Positions 1 through 9,193 of a DNA stretch of 64,000 nucleotides are shown here, one piece after another. The notes beneath the pieces are model-generated. The model was not told where the DNA came from and made no database searches. It saw nothing but the letters and a program-made list of their open reading frames with translations. The DNA lies in assembly GCA_002591745.1 (NCBI GenBank), contig PDLQ01000022.1, forward strand, positions 31,888 through 95,887. Direction: 5' to 3'. Both the position numbers and the translations under genes were made by a program. The stretch's first letter is position 1, and each line of letters opens with the position of its first letter. The stretch comes from Lewinellaceae bacterium SD302. GTDB taxonomy: Bacteria; Bacteroidota; Bacteroidia; Chitinophagales; Saprospiraceae.

Positions 1-131
1 TCCGCTTCGTCCGACCGACTGACGTAACGGCGTACCACCCCCAGCATCTTGGGTGCATAGCGTTCGTAGAGCGCCTTTTGCGCTTTACGGTCGCCCTGGC
101 GGCAGCCTGCTATGATGTCACTTTCGGTCAA
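1..131 (-). CDS. RNA polymerase ECF sigma factor, N-terminal part (runs off window)
   Basis: Only the first ~43 codons are inside the window. The translated start contains DIIAGCRQGDRKAQKALYER followed by YAPKMLGVVRRYV and ends in SRSDEA, which is the typical sigma-70 region 2 opening of extracytoplasmic-function sigma factors. No in-frame ATG is available: a TAA lies upstream at about 149-151, and the only usable start is TTG at 129-131, giving MTESDIIAG. Non-ATG starts recur in this window. Such factors recruit RNA polymerase to a small regulon, often together with a downstream anti-sigma factor, which would lie outside the window. It is divergent from yidC. The family is clear; the exact start is an inference. 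Confidence 0.72.
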   Translation of the reverse strand, partial: MTESDIIAGCRQGDRKAQKALYERYAPKMLGVVRRYVSRSDEA

Positions 132-221
132 ATTAAAATGTTCGTTTGTCGTGGATTACGGGGGGTAGATGCGATTGGTACGGTTTTTGGTGGGTCAGTT
201 AAGATACCAGATAATAGATTC

Positions 222-261
222 TAGACGCTATACATTGTGAACTGATGTAGTCTAGCGTCTA
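222..261. repeat. Inverted repeat between divergent promoters
   Basis: TAGACGCTA (222-230) pairs with TAGCGTCTA (253-261). Inside it, TACAT (231-235) pairs with ATGTA (245-249), so 14 pairs form around a 9-base loop with a 3-base bulge. It lies 90-130 bases upstream of the sigma factor start and ~290 bases upstream of yidC. It could be a 5' leader hairpin of the sigma factor mRNA or an operator. Confidence 0.5.
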
Positions 262-465
262 ATATCTTTAATCTAACGTTTATTTAGGCTAACAATTTTG
301 AGGACGCAGGATGATCAGCGAGCCCTCAATATTTTGGCTAACAAAGTAGCATAGCTCGTTGTGGGCCAAAGTAGCAAGGTTTTCAATTGCGCTCAGCAAA
401 ATCACTCTCTGTCGACCTAACTTTCGGCTTCGTCCGATTTCTTTAAGACAACGAATTGCTTTGCT

Positions 466-473
466 TACCTTTG
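466..473 (+). promoter_or_regulatory. Putative -7 promoter box upstream of yidC
   Basis: TACCTTTG matches the Bacteroidota sigma-A -7 consensus TAnnTTTG and lies 75 bases before the yidC ATG. No good TTTG -33 box sits at the expected spacing, so this is a half-match. Confidence 0.4.
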
Positions 474-548
474 CGGCCGGTTTTATACTCAAAGCAGAAC
501 TGTTTGATAATAACTGTATTGCTTCGGGTATATAAAAGTGACTGACTT

Positions 549-2429
549 ATGGATATGGATAAAAGATCGATGATCGGGCTGTTTTTGATCCTGGCCCTTT
601 TTATCGTCTGGCAACAGGTAGTAGCCCCCAGTGCCGAAGAACTGGAAGCTCAACAACGCACACAAGACTCTCTTGCCCAGGTAGAACTGATGGCCAGTCA
701 GGAAACTGATGCTTCTGCTGACGCTGACAGTGATGAGATGACCACGCTTTCCGATTCCGCCAGACTCGCCCGCTTCGGAGGTACCTACGGTCCTTTTGCT
801 ACGGCTTTAGGTGGTGAAGAGCGCACCGTCACCCTGGAAAATGACTTGATGACGGTAGATTTTTCCACCAAAGGCGGTAAAGTTGCTCAGGTCCGTCTGA
901 AGGAATACCAGAAAATGGTGGAGGACGAGAAGGGAGAGATTATCACCAGTCCTCTTTTTCTGCTCGACGACGAGCGCAACCGCTTTGAATATCTGCTGCC
1001 CGTTAGTAGTGTGCCCAGCGGAGGCGTTAATACCGGCGACCTTAACTTCACCGCTACGGTAGAAGGGCAAAGCGTAGTGTTCCGCGCTCCCGTTTCTACC
1101 GGTGGTTACTTTGAGCAACGCTATACCCTCAATGACGGTACTTACCTGATGGACTACGATCTTCGGATGGAAGGACTCAACAACATTCTCACCGCCGGTG
1201 CGGAGGTGATCAAACTCAACTGGACCAATCACCTCGAAAAGATCGAGAAGAATGCCAGCTACGAGGCAAATCTCTCCACGGTCTATTACAAGCCTTTAGA
1301 CGACGATACTGATCACTGTTCCTGTACGGGCTCCGATGAAGAAATTGTCGATGGTGAACGCCTCAAATGGGTAGCTAATACTCAGCAATTCTTTACCTCC
1401 GCTTTATTTTCCGATAACGGATTCAGCGAAGGAAAACTGGAAACCATTACGGTTGACGTAGAGACCAGCGAAGATCTAAAGGTGCTGAACACTCAACTCA
1501 GCGTTCCTTTCAACCGCTCTGCTTCGGAGAATATCGGAATGTCCTTTTACGTCGGCCCCAATGAATTTGATCGCATGCGGGCTATTGGCCATGACTTCAG
1601 CGACGTAATTCCCTATGGCCGCTCCATTTTCGGAGCCATTAACCGCTGGATCATTCGTCCTATTTTTGATTTCCTGGATAACTTCGTCGGTAATAAAGGT
1701 ATTGCTATTTTGCTGCTAACGCTGTTGGTAAAACTCATGGTTTATCCCCTGACCTACAAAATGCTGGTAAGTAATACCAAGATGCAGGTCCTCAAGCCGG
1801 AGATCGCGAAACTTAAGAATAAGCACGGCGAAGACAAGCAGGCTTTGCAGATGGAAACCATGAAAATGTACCAGGAGTACGGGGCCAGTCCCTTAGGTGG
1901 CTGCCTGCCAATGGTCTTACAGATGCCCATCTGGTTTGCGCTCTATCGATTCTTTCCCGCCGCCATTACGTTCAGGCAGGAAAGCTTCCTGTGGGCCACC
2001 GATTTGAGTTCCTACGATACTTTCATGAAGCTCCCGTTCAGTATTCCGCTGGGCTTCGGCGATCACCTGAGTTTGTTTGCCCTGCTTTGGGCCGTGACCA
2101 CGCTGATCTACGCCTTTTACAACAGCCGTCATATGGACTTTAGTGCTCAGCCAGCCATGAAGTACATGCAGTACCTGATGCCGGTGATGTTCCTCGGCTT
2201 CTTCAATAGTTTTGCCGCTGGGCTTACCTGTTACCTGTTGTTCAGTAACCTTTTCAACATTGGCCAGACTATCGTGACCAAAGAATTTATCATCGACAAG
2301 GACAAACTGCTCACCAAGCTACAGGCCAACAAAAAGAAACCGAAGAAATCCGGTGGCTTTACAGCTCGTCTTCAAGAGGCACTGGCTGAACAACAACGAC
2401 AGGCGGATAAAAAAGGCAAAAAGAAATAG
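549..2429 (+). CDS. yidC: Membrane protein insertase YidC
   Basis: 626 aa, normal for Gram-negative YidC. It inserts and folds inner-membrane proteins, alone or with SecYEG. The N-terminus (MDMDKRSMIGLFLILALFIV) gives the first membrane helix. A large periplasmic beta domain follows (about residues 60-350). The conserved 60KD_IMP membrane core starts near residue 357 with the amphipathic segment and helix GIAILLLTLLVKLMVYPLTY, then the YQEYGASPLGGCLPM loop and further helices. The tail is strongly basic (KKKPKK..., ending KKGKKK), as expected for ribosome contact. ATG 549 is chosen; ATG 555 is possible. In most Bacteroidota pyrG precedes yidC; here the neighbour is a divergent sigma factor gene. 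Confidence 0.97.
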   Translation: MDMDKRSMIGLFLILALFIVWQQVVAPSAEELEAQQRTQDSLAQVELMASQETDASADADSDEMTTLSDSARLARFGGTYGPFATALGGEERTVTLENDLMTVDFSTKGGKVAQVRLKEYQKMVEDEKGEIITSPLFLLDDERNRFEYLLPVSSVPSGGVNTGDLNFTATVEGQSVVFRAPVSTGGYFEQRYTLNDGTYLMDYDLRMEGLNNILTAGAEVIKLNWTNHLEKIEKNASYEANLSTVYYKPLDDDTDHCSCTGSDEEIVDGERLKWVANTQQFFTSALFSDNGFSEGKLETITVDVETSEDLKVLNTQLSVPFNRSASENIGMSFYVGPNEFDRMRAIGHDFSDVIPYGRSIFGAINRWIIRPIFDFLDNFVGNKGIAILLLTLLVKLMVYPLTYKMLVSNTKMQVLKPEIAKLKNKHGEDKQALQMETMKMYQEYGASPLGGCLPMVLQMPIWFALYRFFPAAITFRQESFLWATDLSSYDTFMKLPFSIPLGFGDHLSLFALLWAVTTLIYAFYNSRHMDFSAQPAMKYMQYLMPVMFLGFFNSFAAGLTCYLLFSNLFNIGQTIVTKEFIIDKDKLLTKLQANKKKPKKSGGFTARLQEALAEQQRQADKKGKKK

Positions 2430-2457
2430 TACTGAAATAGCCTTTCACAGACTATTA

Positions 2458-5112
2458 CTAATCTTCCGTTGGAAACAGGCCTCCTTGTTGTTGCTTGCTT
2501 TCCGGCCGCCAACGTAAACCTACTACTGCCCAGCTGCCATATTGTTGGCTGGAATAGGGAATACCTTTGCCCGGTTCACCGTCGCGAAATTCCCGGATCA
2601 CCGGATTCGTCAGGTTATTCAGCCGGCCGTATAAAGAAATGTCCTTAAACAAATTTATATCCGCGCTGATGTCTAAGTTAAGAACGTTCTCCTGGAATAT
2701 CGGCGCTCCGTCCTGTAGGCGAACGAGGGTGCGGTCTCGGTAATTGGCAGCTAAAACGAAGGTGAGCCGCTGGTTTGGATTGTTGTAGACAATACTGAGG
2801 TTGCCACTTTGCCGTGGACTGCCGGCCACCGGTAAACCGTCCTGGTCGGGGTCGTTGCTTTCTACGTTGGAACGATTGAAATTGTACGTCGCATTCACGT
2901 TGAAATGGCGCAGAGCCGGTCCGACGAAACCAAAATTCTGGTAGATGCCGATCTCAAAACCTGCGATAATGGCACTTTTGGCGTTCACTACAGTGGTAAC
3001 CAGAAAGGGAGCGTCAGCCAATTCCTCGTAACGGGCTTCCCGTACAAACGGGTCATCGAGTAGTTTAACGTAACCGGCCAGACTGAATAAGCCATCGCGC
3101 CGGCCATAACGCTCGTAAGCGAGATCGAAATTACGGCTACTTACGGGCGTGCCCGCTGCGTTTCCCCGCAGGATGGTACGGTTGCCCGACTGAATCTGAT
3201 CAGTAGGGAATAATTGAGCGTAAGCCGGCCGGGCAATAGCTTCGTAGTAGGCCAAACGTAGCTGCCGTTGCTTGTCAACCCGATAGGTGAGATTCAGGCT
3301 GGGAAATAAGTTGCCGTAGTTCAGCAGAATGCTGTCCGTATTATTCAGGCTGCGGTATTCCAACTCGGTTCCTTCGTAGCGCAGGCCCACTGAACTACTG
3401 AATTTACTGGACCAATTGGCCCTGTATTCCAAATAACCACCCAGAATTTCTTCCTCGGATTCATAAGCTCCTTCCCGCTCAAAGGGATCGGTGTCGGCCA
3501 GTCCGTCGATGCTCAGGTTCAAGTTACGTACGGCCTCGCTTCCAATGCCCTGGCCTTCCAGGCCAAAACTGCCGGCCTGAATGCGACTGGTGCCCGGCTC
3601 CACTTGCAAGACGTCGGCAAAGGCCCCGAAGCGGCGGTCTTTAATGCGGTAGCGGATGCCGGCCTTCAGAAATGAACTCTGTAATTCACTGGTGAAAAAA
3701 GTCAGGTTGGCCCCGCCGATGGCAATGTTTTCCGTCAAATTCAGCTTTTCGAAAGCGAAACGACGCAGTTCGAGTTCGCTGTCGGTGGCTGAACTGGTGG
3801 CCGAAGGATTATCGCCAATGCTGCTGAAATCATCCACCGCCTTTTCGTAACGGAAACGGGTACGGTCATCAATGTCTTCCGCGCTACGGGCGAAACTAAG
3901 CGCGTAATCCAGCTTCAGTCGGTCAAAATTATTCTCTACTTCCAGGGTGACCAGGTTGATGGAGCGGGTTTCCTGCCAGTTGGTCGTTTCCCGTAGTTCA
4001 CGGTTACGGTCCAGATCAAAGGTAGCTTGTCGTTGGACGAATTCATCGTTACTGCGGCTGAAATTATAAGTCAGGCGTAAGCTGTTGTAAATACTCGGTC
4101 TTAGTTCGATGGAACCGATGGCCCCGATCTTTTCAGCCAGGCGGTCGGTATCTGTGGGGCGGTAGCGGAAAACAGCATCACCTTCGGTACCCGTAAATCC
4201 GCGTTCAGTAAGCCGCTCGTCATTGTTACGTCCATTGCGGAAGTAACTGCCGGCGGCCAGGGCGATCACCTTTTCTTCGCTCAACTCGGAATTAATGAAC
4301 CCACCGAGTTGTTGTACGCCTCGGTTGACCATACGCAGATCGGAATCCTGGAAATTGGACCCCAGCCCGCCCTGCAGCAATAATTCCAGTTTGTCTTCCG
4401 GCTGTCGGATGCGGAAATCGATACTTCCACCGATGGCATCTGCGTCCATACTGGCGGTACGCGTTTTGTGAACGTAAACTTCCTCGATCAGATTGGTTTG
4501 TATCAAATCAAGACTGGTGGCCCGGTCCGCTTCCGCCCGCAAACTAGGTAGCCGCTGACCATTCAGGGATATAATGGTCAGTTCCTTCGGAATTCCCCGC
4601 ACCTGTACAAATTCAGCTTCACCCTGGCGACGAGATATCGTAACACCCGGCATCCGCTGAACGGTTTCGGCCAGACTTACGTCCGGATATTTATTAAAGA
4701 CTTCGGCGTGGAGGATCGAGACCTGCTGGGGAGATGATTGCTGAATTTTAAGCGCCTGAGCCTGGCCAACGGCACGGCGACCAATCACCACTACCTGCGG
4801 GCCCCTGAAAGTGAATGGCTGCATACTCACATTCAATTCAATTTTGGTTTCTTCCAGGGCCACTGTCAGCGTCGTGTCCACGTCTCCGTAGCCGACGTAA
4901 CTGAACAGCAAACGGATTCTCCCCGTCGGGGCTTCTATATCATAATGCCCATCCAGATCAGTTTGGTCACCAACCACGGAATTTTTGATCTGTACGGTTA
5001 CTCCGATCAAAGGCTCACCGTTTTCATCGGTTACCATACCGTGAATGTCAGCGTGCTGGGCGCCTAAGGTGGAAAAGATCAGTAGGGAGAGGAGGAGATA
5101 GATTAATCGCAT
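2458..5112 (-). CDS. TonB-dependent receptor with carboxypeptidase-regulatory-like N-domain
   Basis: 884 aa outer-membrane receptor. A signal peptide (MRLIYLLLSLLIFSTLGAQ) is followed by a CarboxypepD_reg-like beta-sandwich (about residues 22-105, GEPLIGVTVQIKN). The plug domain (about 125-235) contains SLAETVQRMPGVTISR and LNGQRLPS. The beta-barrel ends in a typical outer-membrane C-terminus with the LRW-type strand before a short tail. The TIGR01782-like features (MPGVTISRRQGE, VYVHKTRTASMDADAIGGSI) resemble the TonB-Xanth-Caul class, which import carbohydrates or similar ligands. No SusD-like partner is adjacent, so the substrate is unknown. It is transcribed toward yidC; the two genes converge with a 28-base gap. 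Confidence 0.92.
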   Translation of the reverse strand: MRLIYLLLSLLIFSTLGAQHADIHGMVTDENGEPLIGVTVQIKNSVVGDQTDLDGHYDIEAPTGRIRLLFSYVGYGDVDTTLTVALEETKIELNVSMQPFTFRGPQVVVIGRRAVGQAQALKIQQSSPQQVSILHAEVFNKYPDVSLAETVQRMPGVTISRRQGEAEFVQVRGIPKELTIISLNGQRLPSLRAEADRATSLDLIQTNLIEEVYVHKTRTASMDADAIGGSIDFRIRQPEDKLELLLQGGLGSNFQDSDLRMVNRGVQQLGGFINSELSEEKVIALAAGSYFRNGRNNDERLTERGFTGTEGDAVFRYRPTDTDRLAEKIGAIGSIELRPSIYNSLRLTYNFSRSNDEFVQRQATFDLDRNRELRETTNWQETRSINLVTLEVENNFDRLKLDYALSFARSAEDIDDRTRFRYEKAVDDFSSIGDNPSATSSATDSELELRRFAFEKLNLTENIAIGGANLTFFTSELQSSFLKAGIRYRIKDRRFGAFADVLQVEPGTSRIQAGSFGLEGQGIGSEAVRNLNLSIDGLADTDPFEREGAYESEEEILGGYLEYRANWSSKFSSSVGLRYEGTELEYRSLNNTDSILLNYGNLFPSLNLTYRVDKQRQLRLAYYEAIARPAYAQLFPTDQIQSGNRTILRGNAAGTPVSSRNFDLAYERYGRRDGLFSLAGYVKLLDDPFVREARYEELADAPFLVTTVVNAKSAIIAGFEIGIYQNFGFVGPALRHFNVNATYNFNRSNVESNDPDQDGLPVAGSPRQSGNLSIVYNNPNQRLTFVLAANYRDRTLVRLQDGAPIFQENVLNLDISADINLFKDISLYGRLNNLTNPVIREFRDGEPGKGIPYSSQQYGSWAVVGLRWRPESKQQQGGLFPTED

Positions 5113-5447
5113 AAAGATGGGCTGGGTAACTTTAAGGCTTGTTTGGGTTTGCCAGATCTGGCCAAAATCGAGCTGTTTTTGGTTGAAATGAGCGTCAGAA
5201 ACGGAAGTTTATCGGGATGAGTGACTGTTTTTGAGGCAAATTTTTGGCCGAAAAGAGATGATTTTGGACGATGAGCGAAAGTTCAAATAAGTTCTAACTT
5301 ATAGACGGAAGGTAAGTCCTGGGTGTTCTGTTTAGTAGGATGATTAATTTCGTTTGTTTCGGTAGCCGGACTGTTTCTGTTCAGCTCATTACCTTGCTAC
5401 TTTGAAGTCAGCATTCCTGGCAAAGTAGCAAAGTCAAATTATAACCC
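5113..5447. other. Divergent intergenic region carrying a repeat element and dispersed motifs
   Basis: 335 bases between the TonB receptor and the dehydrogenase. It contains copy A of a ~120-base intergenic element (5162-5281) and two oppositely oriented copies of the dispersed motif, TTGCTACTTTG at 5394-5404 and CAAAGTAGCAAAG at 5421-5433, 16 bases apart. No open frame looks coding. Confidence 0.6.
5162..5281 (+). repeat. ~120-base intergenic element, copy A
   Basis: This aligns without gaps to the reverse complement of 12969-13088 (my hand count is 92/120 identical) and, with one gap, to the reverse complement of 61401-61520. Strongly shared blocks are AAAATCGAGC at the start, ATCGGGATGAGTGACTG in the middle and TTTTGGACGATGA at the end. 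The ends CCAAAATC (5162-5169) and GATTTTGG (5261-5268) are complementary. It ends ~166 bases before the start of the dehydrogenase gene in the same direction. Confidence 0.7.
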
Positions 5448-6407
5448 ATGCCTGATTCTTCTGAACAACCAACCATAACTTTTCTCGACGCCAACACCAT
5501 TGGCGAAGTCCCGAACGATGATCTCCTGCGGGAATTGGGTAACTACCGCACCTACCCGAATACCGAAGCTGCGGAAGTGGTTGATCGTTTGCGGGGCAGT
5601 ACGGTGGCCATTACCAATAAGGTAAAGATCGGCCGTGCTGAAATGGATCAGCTGCCCGACCTGAAACTCATTTGTGTAGCCGCCACGGGAATGAACAATA
5701 TTGATCTGGAGGCCGCCGAAATACTCGGCATTACAGTGAAAAATGTGGCGGGTTACAGCACGGAATCAGTGGCTCAACTGACCCTGACGAGCCTCTTTAC
5801 CCTGGCGATGGACCTGATTCACCTGAACGACGCGGTCTATGATGGCACCTATTCCAAAAGCGAGAATTTCAGCTACTGGCGGCAACCATTCTACGAGTTG
5901 GGCGGCGCTCGTTTCGGAATTATCGGGATGGGCACCATCGGCCGGCGGGTGGCCCGACTTGCCGAGGCTTATGGAGCCGAAGTTGTATACTATTCAACCT
6001 CCGGCAAAAATACCGACCAGAACTATCCCTCTCTCAGCCTGAATGAATTGCTGACTACTTGCGAAGTAGTTAGTATCCATGCACCACTGAACGAAGCGAC
6101 GAATAACTTACTCACTTACCAAGAACTGAGCAGCATGAAAAAGTCGGCCTATTTACTGAATATGGGGCGAGGCGGAATCGTCAATGAGGCAGATCTGGCG
6201 CGTGCCATCGACGAAGAAATGATTGCCGGGGCGGCGGTCGATGTATTTACCCGGGAACCCCTGCCGGAAGATCATCCCTACCTGAGGGTACACCGAAGAA
6301 ATCGTTTGTTGCTGACGCCACACGTGGGTTGGGCGAGCGTAGAAGCAAGGATGACGCTGGTAGCGGGGGTCGCGAAAAATATTCGGACCTTTCTGGAGAA
6401 AAGTTAA
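5448..6407 (+). CDS. D-2-hydroxyacid dehydrogenase (glycerate dehydrogenase/hydroxypyruvate reductase-like)
   Basis: 319 aa. Members reduce 2-oxoacids such as hydroxypyruvate or glyoxylate with NAD(P)H. The Rossmann motif FGIIGMGTIGRRVA lies near residues 156-170. The catalytic arginine is in LNMGRGG (about 240), the glutamate in FTREPLP (about 269) and the histidine in LTPHVGWAS (about 291). The N-terminal half has the usual catalytic-domain pattern (TNKVKIGRAEMDQLPDLK, VAATGMNNID). After the second Rossmann strand the sequence is VVYYSTSGKN, without a clear acidic residue, so NADPH use is possible. The exact substrate cannot be read from sequence. It may be cotranscribed with the FG-GAP genes 77 bases downstream. 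Confidence 0.9.
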   Translation: MPDSSEQPTITFLDANTIGEVPNDDLLRELGNYRTYPNTEAAEVVDRLRGSTVAITNKVKIGRAEMDQLPDLKLICVAATGMNNIDLEAAEILGITVKNVAGYSTESVAQLTLTSLFTLAMDLIHLNDAVYDGTYSKSENFSYWRQPFYELGGARFGIIGMGTIGRRVARLAEAYGAEVVYYSTSGKNTDQNYPSLSLNELLTTCEVVSIHAPLNEATNNLLTYQELSSMKKSAYLLNMGRGGIVNEADLARAIDEEMIAGAAVDVFTREPLPEDHPYLRVHRRNRLLLTPHVGWASVEARMTLVAGVAKNIRTFLEKS

Positions 6408-6484
6408 GTAAGAGATTATCGCGGCCACATTGCGGGCGATTCAATCACTTGCCGTTTCCTATCTTACCCGAAAGAACAAAGTCC

Positions 6485-7729
6485 ATGCCCACAAGAATCA
6501 TCCCTTTTCTAGCTGTTGTGCTGACTTTCGCCGCCTGTACCGGTGATCCTCCGCCCCCGGAATCGGATACGGACGCGATGACTGGACCAGAACGACAAGC
6601 TATGAGCTTTGAACAGCGGCAAATCATCGACAGTGCCAGATGGTGGTGGGCCCTGACCGTAGGAGACGTTACCGGAGATGGTCTCCAGGACGTAGTTGCC
6701 ATCAACGACAACGCCAATGGTGGTTACCTGGCTTATTATACCGGTACAGTTAAAGATACCATTTGGGCGGAGACGGTCATCGCCCAAAATACTCCCGACG
6801 GGGAAGACTTCGCCGCCGGAGACCTGGAAGCCGGAGATATGGACGGCGACGGCGACATAGACGTACTCGCCGTGCAACATACCGGAGAATGGAACGACGC
6901 CGGTGCCCCGGCCAAAATTTATTGGTACGAAAATACTGGGGGTGATGGCTGGATAGATCATTTCATCGGCCACGCCCCGGATGCAGTGAAAGACCTCAGT
7001 ATTGCCGATTTTGACGGTGACGACCGGATGGACGTATCTGTTCTTATATTCGATGAAGGCAATATCTCCGTCCACCGCCAGACAGAAGACGGTAGTTTCG
7101 ACCGGGTGCTGAACCTCAATTACCCAAACCTGCACAAGGGAATGGACGTAGGTGATTTTGACGGCGATGGCGACCTAGACCTGTTGGCCAACGGCAATAT
7201 CTTTTCTAACCCCGGAGGAGACCTGAGGGGAAATTGGACGGCTACCAAAATCAGTGAACGCTGGAATAACCAAACCGGGGACTGGAGCCGTAATGCCACC
7301 AAAGGATGGGCCGCAGACATTGATGAAGACGGTACCGATGAAGTATTCATCACCCACAGCGAACGCGCCGGCTACCCGCTGGCTATGTACCGGAATGACG
7401 GCCAGGGCAACTGGACCGAAACCATCGTTGCTGATAGTATTCCCGCCGCCCACACCCTCCAGGTCTTCGATATGGATTTGGATGGCGACCTCGATATTGT
7501 TACCGGAGTGAATATTCACCGGGCCGTCAATCTCGGTAAGGAGGACGATCAGGTTTTTGTTTTCATTAACCAGGGCGATTACAAGAACTGGACCCGGCAA
7601 ACCATCACAACCGGTGGTATCTACAACGGTCGGGTGGCCGATTTCGAGGGTGACGGTGACTATGACATCTTCCGTTATCCCGGCCACGAAAGCCGCGATC
7701 TCTTCCTCCTCACCAACCAGACCCGCTAG
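6485..7729 (+). CDS. FG-GAP/VCBS repeat lipoprotein
   Basis: 414 aa when started at ATG 6485 (MPTRIIPFLAVVLTFAACTG), which gives a lipoprotein signal with cysteine at the lipobox. The open frame extends upstream to 6329, but that part overlaps the dehydrogenase in another frame. The body has repeated calcium-binding-type loops of the integrin alpha/VCBS propeller: DVTGDGLQD, DMDGDGDIDVL, DFDGDDRMDV, DFDGDGDLDLL, DLDGDLDIV and FEGDGDYDI. It is probably a surface-anchored seven-bladed propeller for binding or adhesion. Its stop codon is immediately followed by the ATG of the next FG-GAP gene, so the pair is one operon. No enzymatic motif is seen. Confidence 0.85.
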   Translation: MPTRIIPFLAVVLTFAACTGDPPPPESDTDAMTGPERQAMSFEQRQIIDSARWWWALTVGDVTGDGLQDVVAINDNANGGYLAYYTGTVKDTIWAETVIAQNTPDGEDFAAGDLEAGDMDGDGDIDVLAVQHTGEWNDAGAPAKIYWYENTGGDGWIDHFIGHAPDAVKDLSIADFDGDDRMDVSVLIFDEGNISVHRQTEDGSFDRVLNLNYPNLHKGMDVGDFDGDGDLDLLANGNIFSNPGGDLRGNWTATKISERWNNQTGDWSRNATKGWAADIDEDGTDEVFITHSERAGYPLAMYRNDGQGNWTETIVADSIPAAHTLQVFDMDLDGDLDIVTGVNIHRAVNLGKEDDQVFVFINQGDYKNWTRQTITTGGIYNGRVADFEGDGDYDIFRYPGHESRDLFLLTNQTR

Positions 7730-9040
7730 ATGAAAAAATTACTTCCATTTGCTTGCTTTATCTTGATTTTGAGCGCCTGTAATAATGGGGACCAAGATAA
7801 GAGTGACTTCAAAGTAGCAGTGCCCGGTGACGAAACCGAAAGCATTGCTTCTATGCCAGCTAAAAAACTGGCCCTGGATCAGTGGACCTATATCGAAATA
7901 GACAGCAATAAGGCCATGTGGGGAGAATTCGACGAGCCGGAATGGCTACGCTACTTCGGCCTGGCGGCGGGTGATATGAACGACGACGGCTTAGCCGATA
8001 TCATCACCGGCAGAAATATCTATTATAACCCCGGTGGCGACCTCAGCAGCAACTGGAAAAAGGAAGACCTGGGGCTGAACGTAGATGCCAATCTATTTAT
8101 GACCCGGGTCACCGACGGGCCAACCATCATCGCCGAAGCGCTGCCCGATGTCTACGCTTTTTACCGCGATCAAGATAGTGGAGAACTGACAAAACGCCTG
8201 GTTGCCCAAGTACCACCGACTGGTCACCACAACGGCCAGGGCTACCGGACCGCAAGCTTGCGGGGAGGAATGTTTGACGACATTATCCTGGCCAGTCAGG
8301 GTGGACTCTACGTCATCGAGCCCATGGACTACGGACTGGAATACGACGAAAACGGAGAGGAATACCTGGTCGGTGACGAAGACAATGCCTGGCCGGTGAC
8401 CCTGGTTGCCCAGGATGCCAGTGATGAAGGCTTTGCCGTGGCCGACATGGATGGAGACAATGATCTGGACATTGTTTCCGGCTACAGGGTGCCGGGAAAA
8501 GATGCCGAAGTGCCTACCGTGGTCGTCTGGTGGGAAAATCCCGCAGAAAACGGCTTCATTGACACGCTTTGGGCCCGCCACGAAGTCGGTAACACCCAAT
8601 TCGCTACCGATAGGGTAGAGGCCGCAGACCTGAACGGAGATGGGCTCACAGACGTGGTGGTCGCTGAAGAACGCTATCCGGGCCTGGAGCCCGATGCCAG
8701 TCTATACGTTTATTTTCAGCAGTCCGGTGGCAGCTTTAAGCGAGCAACCATCGTCACTCAGTTCAGTATGAATAACCTGGACGTGGCCGACCTCGATCAG
8801 GATGGCGACCTCGACCTGACCACTGCGGAACACAAGGGAGAAGCACTGACGCTACAGATCTGGGAAAACGACGGTGAGGGAAAATTCAACAAACTGGTCA
8901 TCGATACCGGCAAGGAAAGCCATCTCGGCGCCCGGACCGTAGACATCGATGGTGACGGTGATCTGGATATCATCAGCATCGGTTGGGATCAACACAAGTA
9001 CGTGCATCTCTGGCGGAATGATGCGATCAAAGGCATGTAA
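7730..9040 (+). CDS. FG-GAP/VCBS repeat lipoprotein (second of a tandem pair)
   Basis: 436 aa. The lipoprotein signal MKKLLPFACFILILSACNNG is followed by propeller repeats with DxDxDG-type loops: DMNDDGLADI, DMDGDNDLDIV, DLNGDGLTDVV, DLDQDGDLDLT and DIDGDGDLDII. It starts at the base right after the stop of the preceding FG-GAP gene (zero spacing), so translation is probably coupled. The two proteins are similar in plan but not near-identical, indicating an old duplication. Residues FKVAVPG are encoded by one copy of the dispersed CAAAGTAGCA motif (7810-7819). It is likely exported to the cell surface; ligand unknown. Confidence 0.85.
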   Translation: MKKLLPFACFILILSACNNGDQDKSDFKVAVPGDETESIASMPAKKLALDQWTYIEIDSNKAMWGEFDEPEWLRYFGLAAGDMNDDGLADIITGRNIYYNPGGDLSSNWKKEDLGLNVDANLFMTRVTDGPTIIAEALPDVYAFYRDQDSGELTKRLVAQVPPTGHHNGQGYRTASLRGGMFDDIILASQGGLYVIEPMDYGLEYDENGEEYLVGDEDNAWPVTLVAQDASDEGFAVADMDGDNDLDIVSGYRVPGKDAEVPTVVVWWENPAENGFIDTLWARHEVGNTQFATDRVEAADLNGDGLTDVVVAEERYPGLEPDASLYVYFQQSGGSFKRATIVTQFSMNNLDVADLDQDGDLDLTTAEHKGEALTLQIWENDGEGKFNKLVIDTGKESHLGARTVDIDGDGDLDIISIGWDQHKYVHLWRNDAIKGM

Positions 9041-9047
9041 CATTTAC

Positions 9048-9143
9048 GATTCAACGTTCATTACTTGACAATTACCGTACTACCGTGTTTCGAACTTTGT
9101 ACACACCGCTTTGCGAAACTTGTTTAATAGCGAATGTTGAATC
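9048..9143. repeat. Imperfect foldback between same-strand genes
   Basis: GATTCAAC near 9049 pairs with GTTGAATC near 9135, and the arms extend imperfectly (TTCATTA against TAATAGCGAA). An inner pair, GTTTCG near 9088 and CGAAAC near 9114, lies closer to the centre. It follows the second FG-GAP gene and could serve as a terminator, though no T-tract follows. Confidence 0.4.
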
Positions 9144-9193
9144 ACGGTTATTGAATGCATTTCGTTTACCTACGTCCCTATAAATTTTGTCGC

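Larger units (their letters stand above)
132..548. other. Divergent intergenic region between ECF sigma factor and yidC
   Basis: About 415 bases without a convincing gene. It holds an imperfect inverted repeat at 222-261, two copies of the dispersed CAAAGTAGCA motif at 342 and 367, and a TACCTTTG box at 466-473 that fits the Bacteroidota -7 promoter element for yidC. A 67-codon reverse-strand open frame across 289-492 has no recognisable features. Confidence 0.6.

Noticed and set aside
289..492. 67-codon reverse-strand open frame
   Set aside because: No recognisable domain; it covers the yidC promoter region and both dispersed motif copies.
5392..5433. The dispersed motif as a simple promoter box
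   Set aside because: TACTTTG is one base short of TAnnTTTG, no -33 box fits, and many copies lie inside genes in either orientation.
6329..6484. N-terminal extension of the first FG-GAP lipoprotein
   Set aside because: It overlaps the dehydrogenase in another frame and would bury the lipoprotein signal that starts at 6485.
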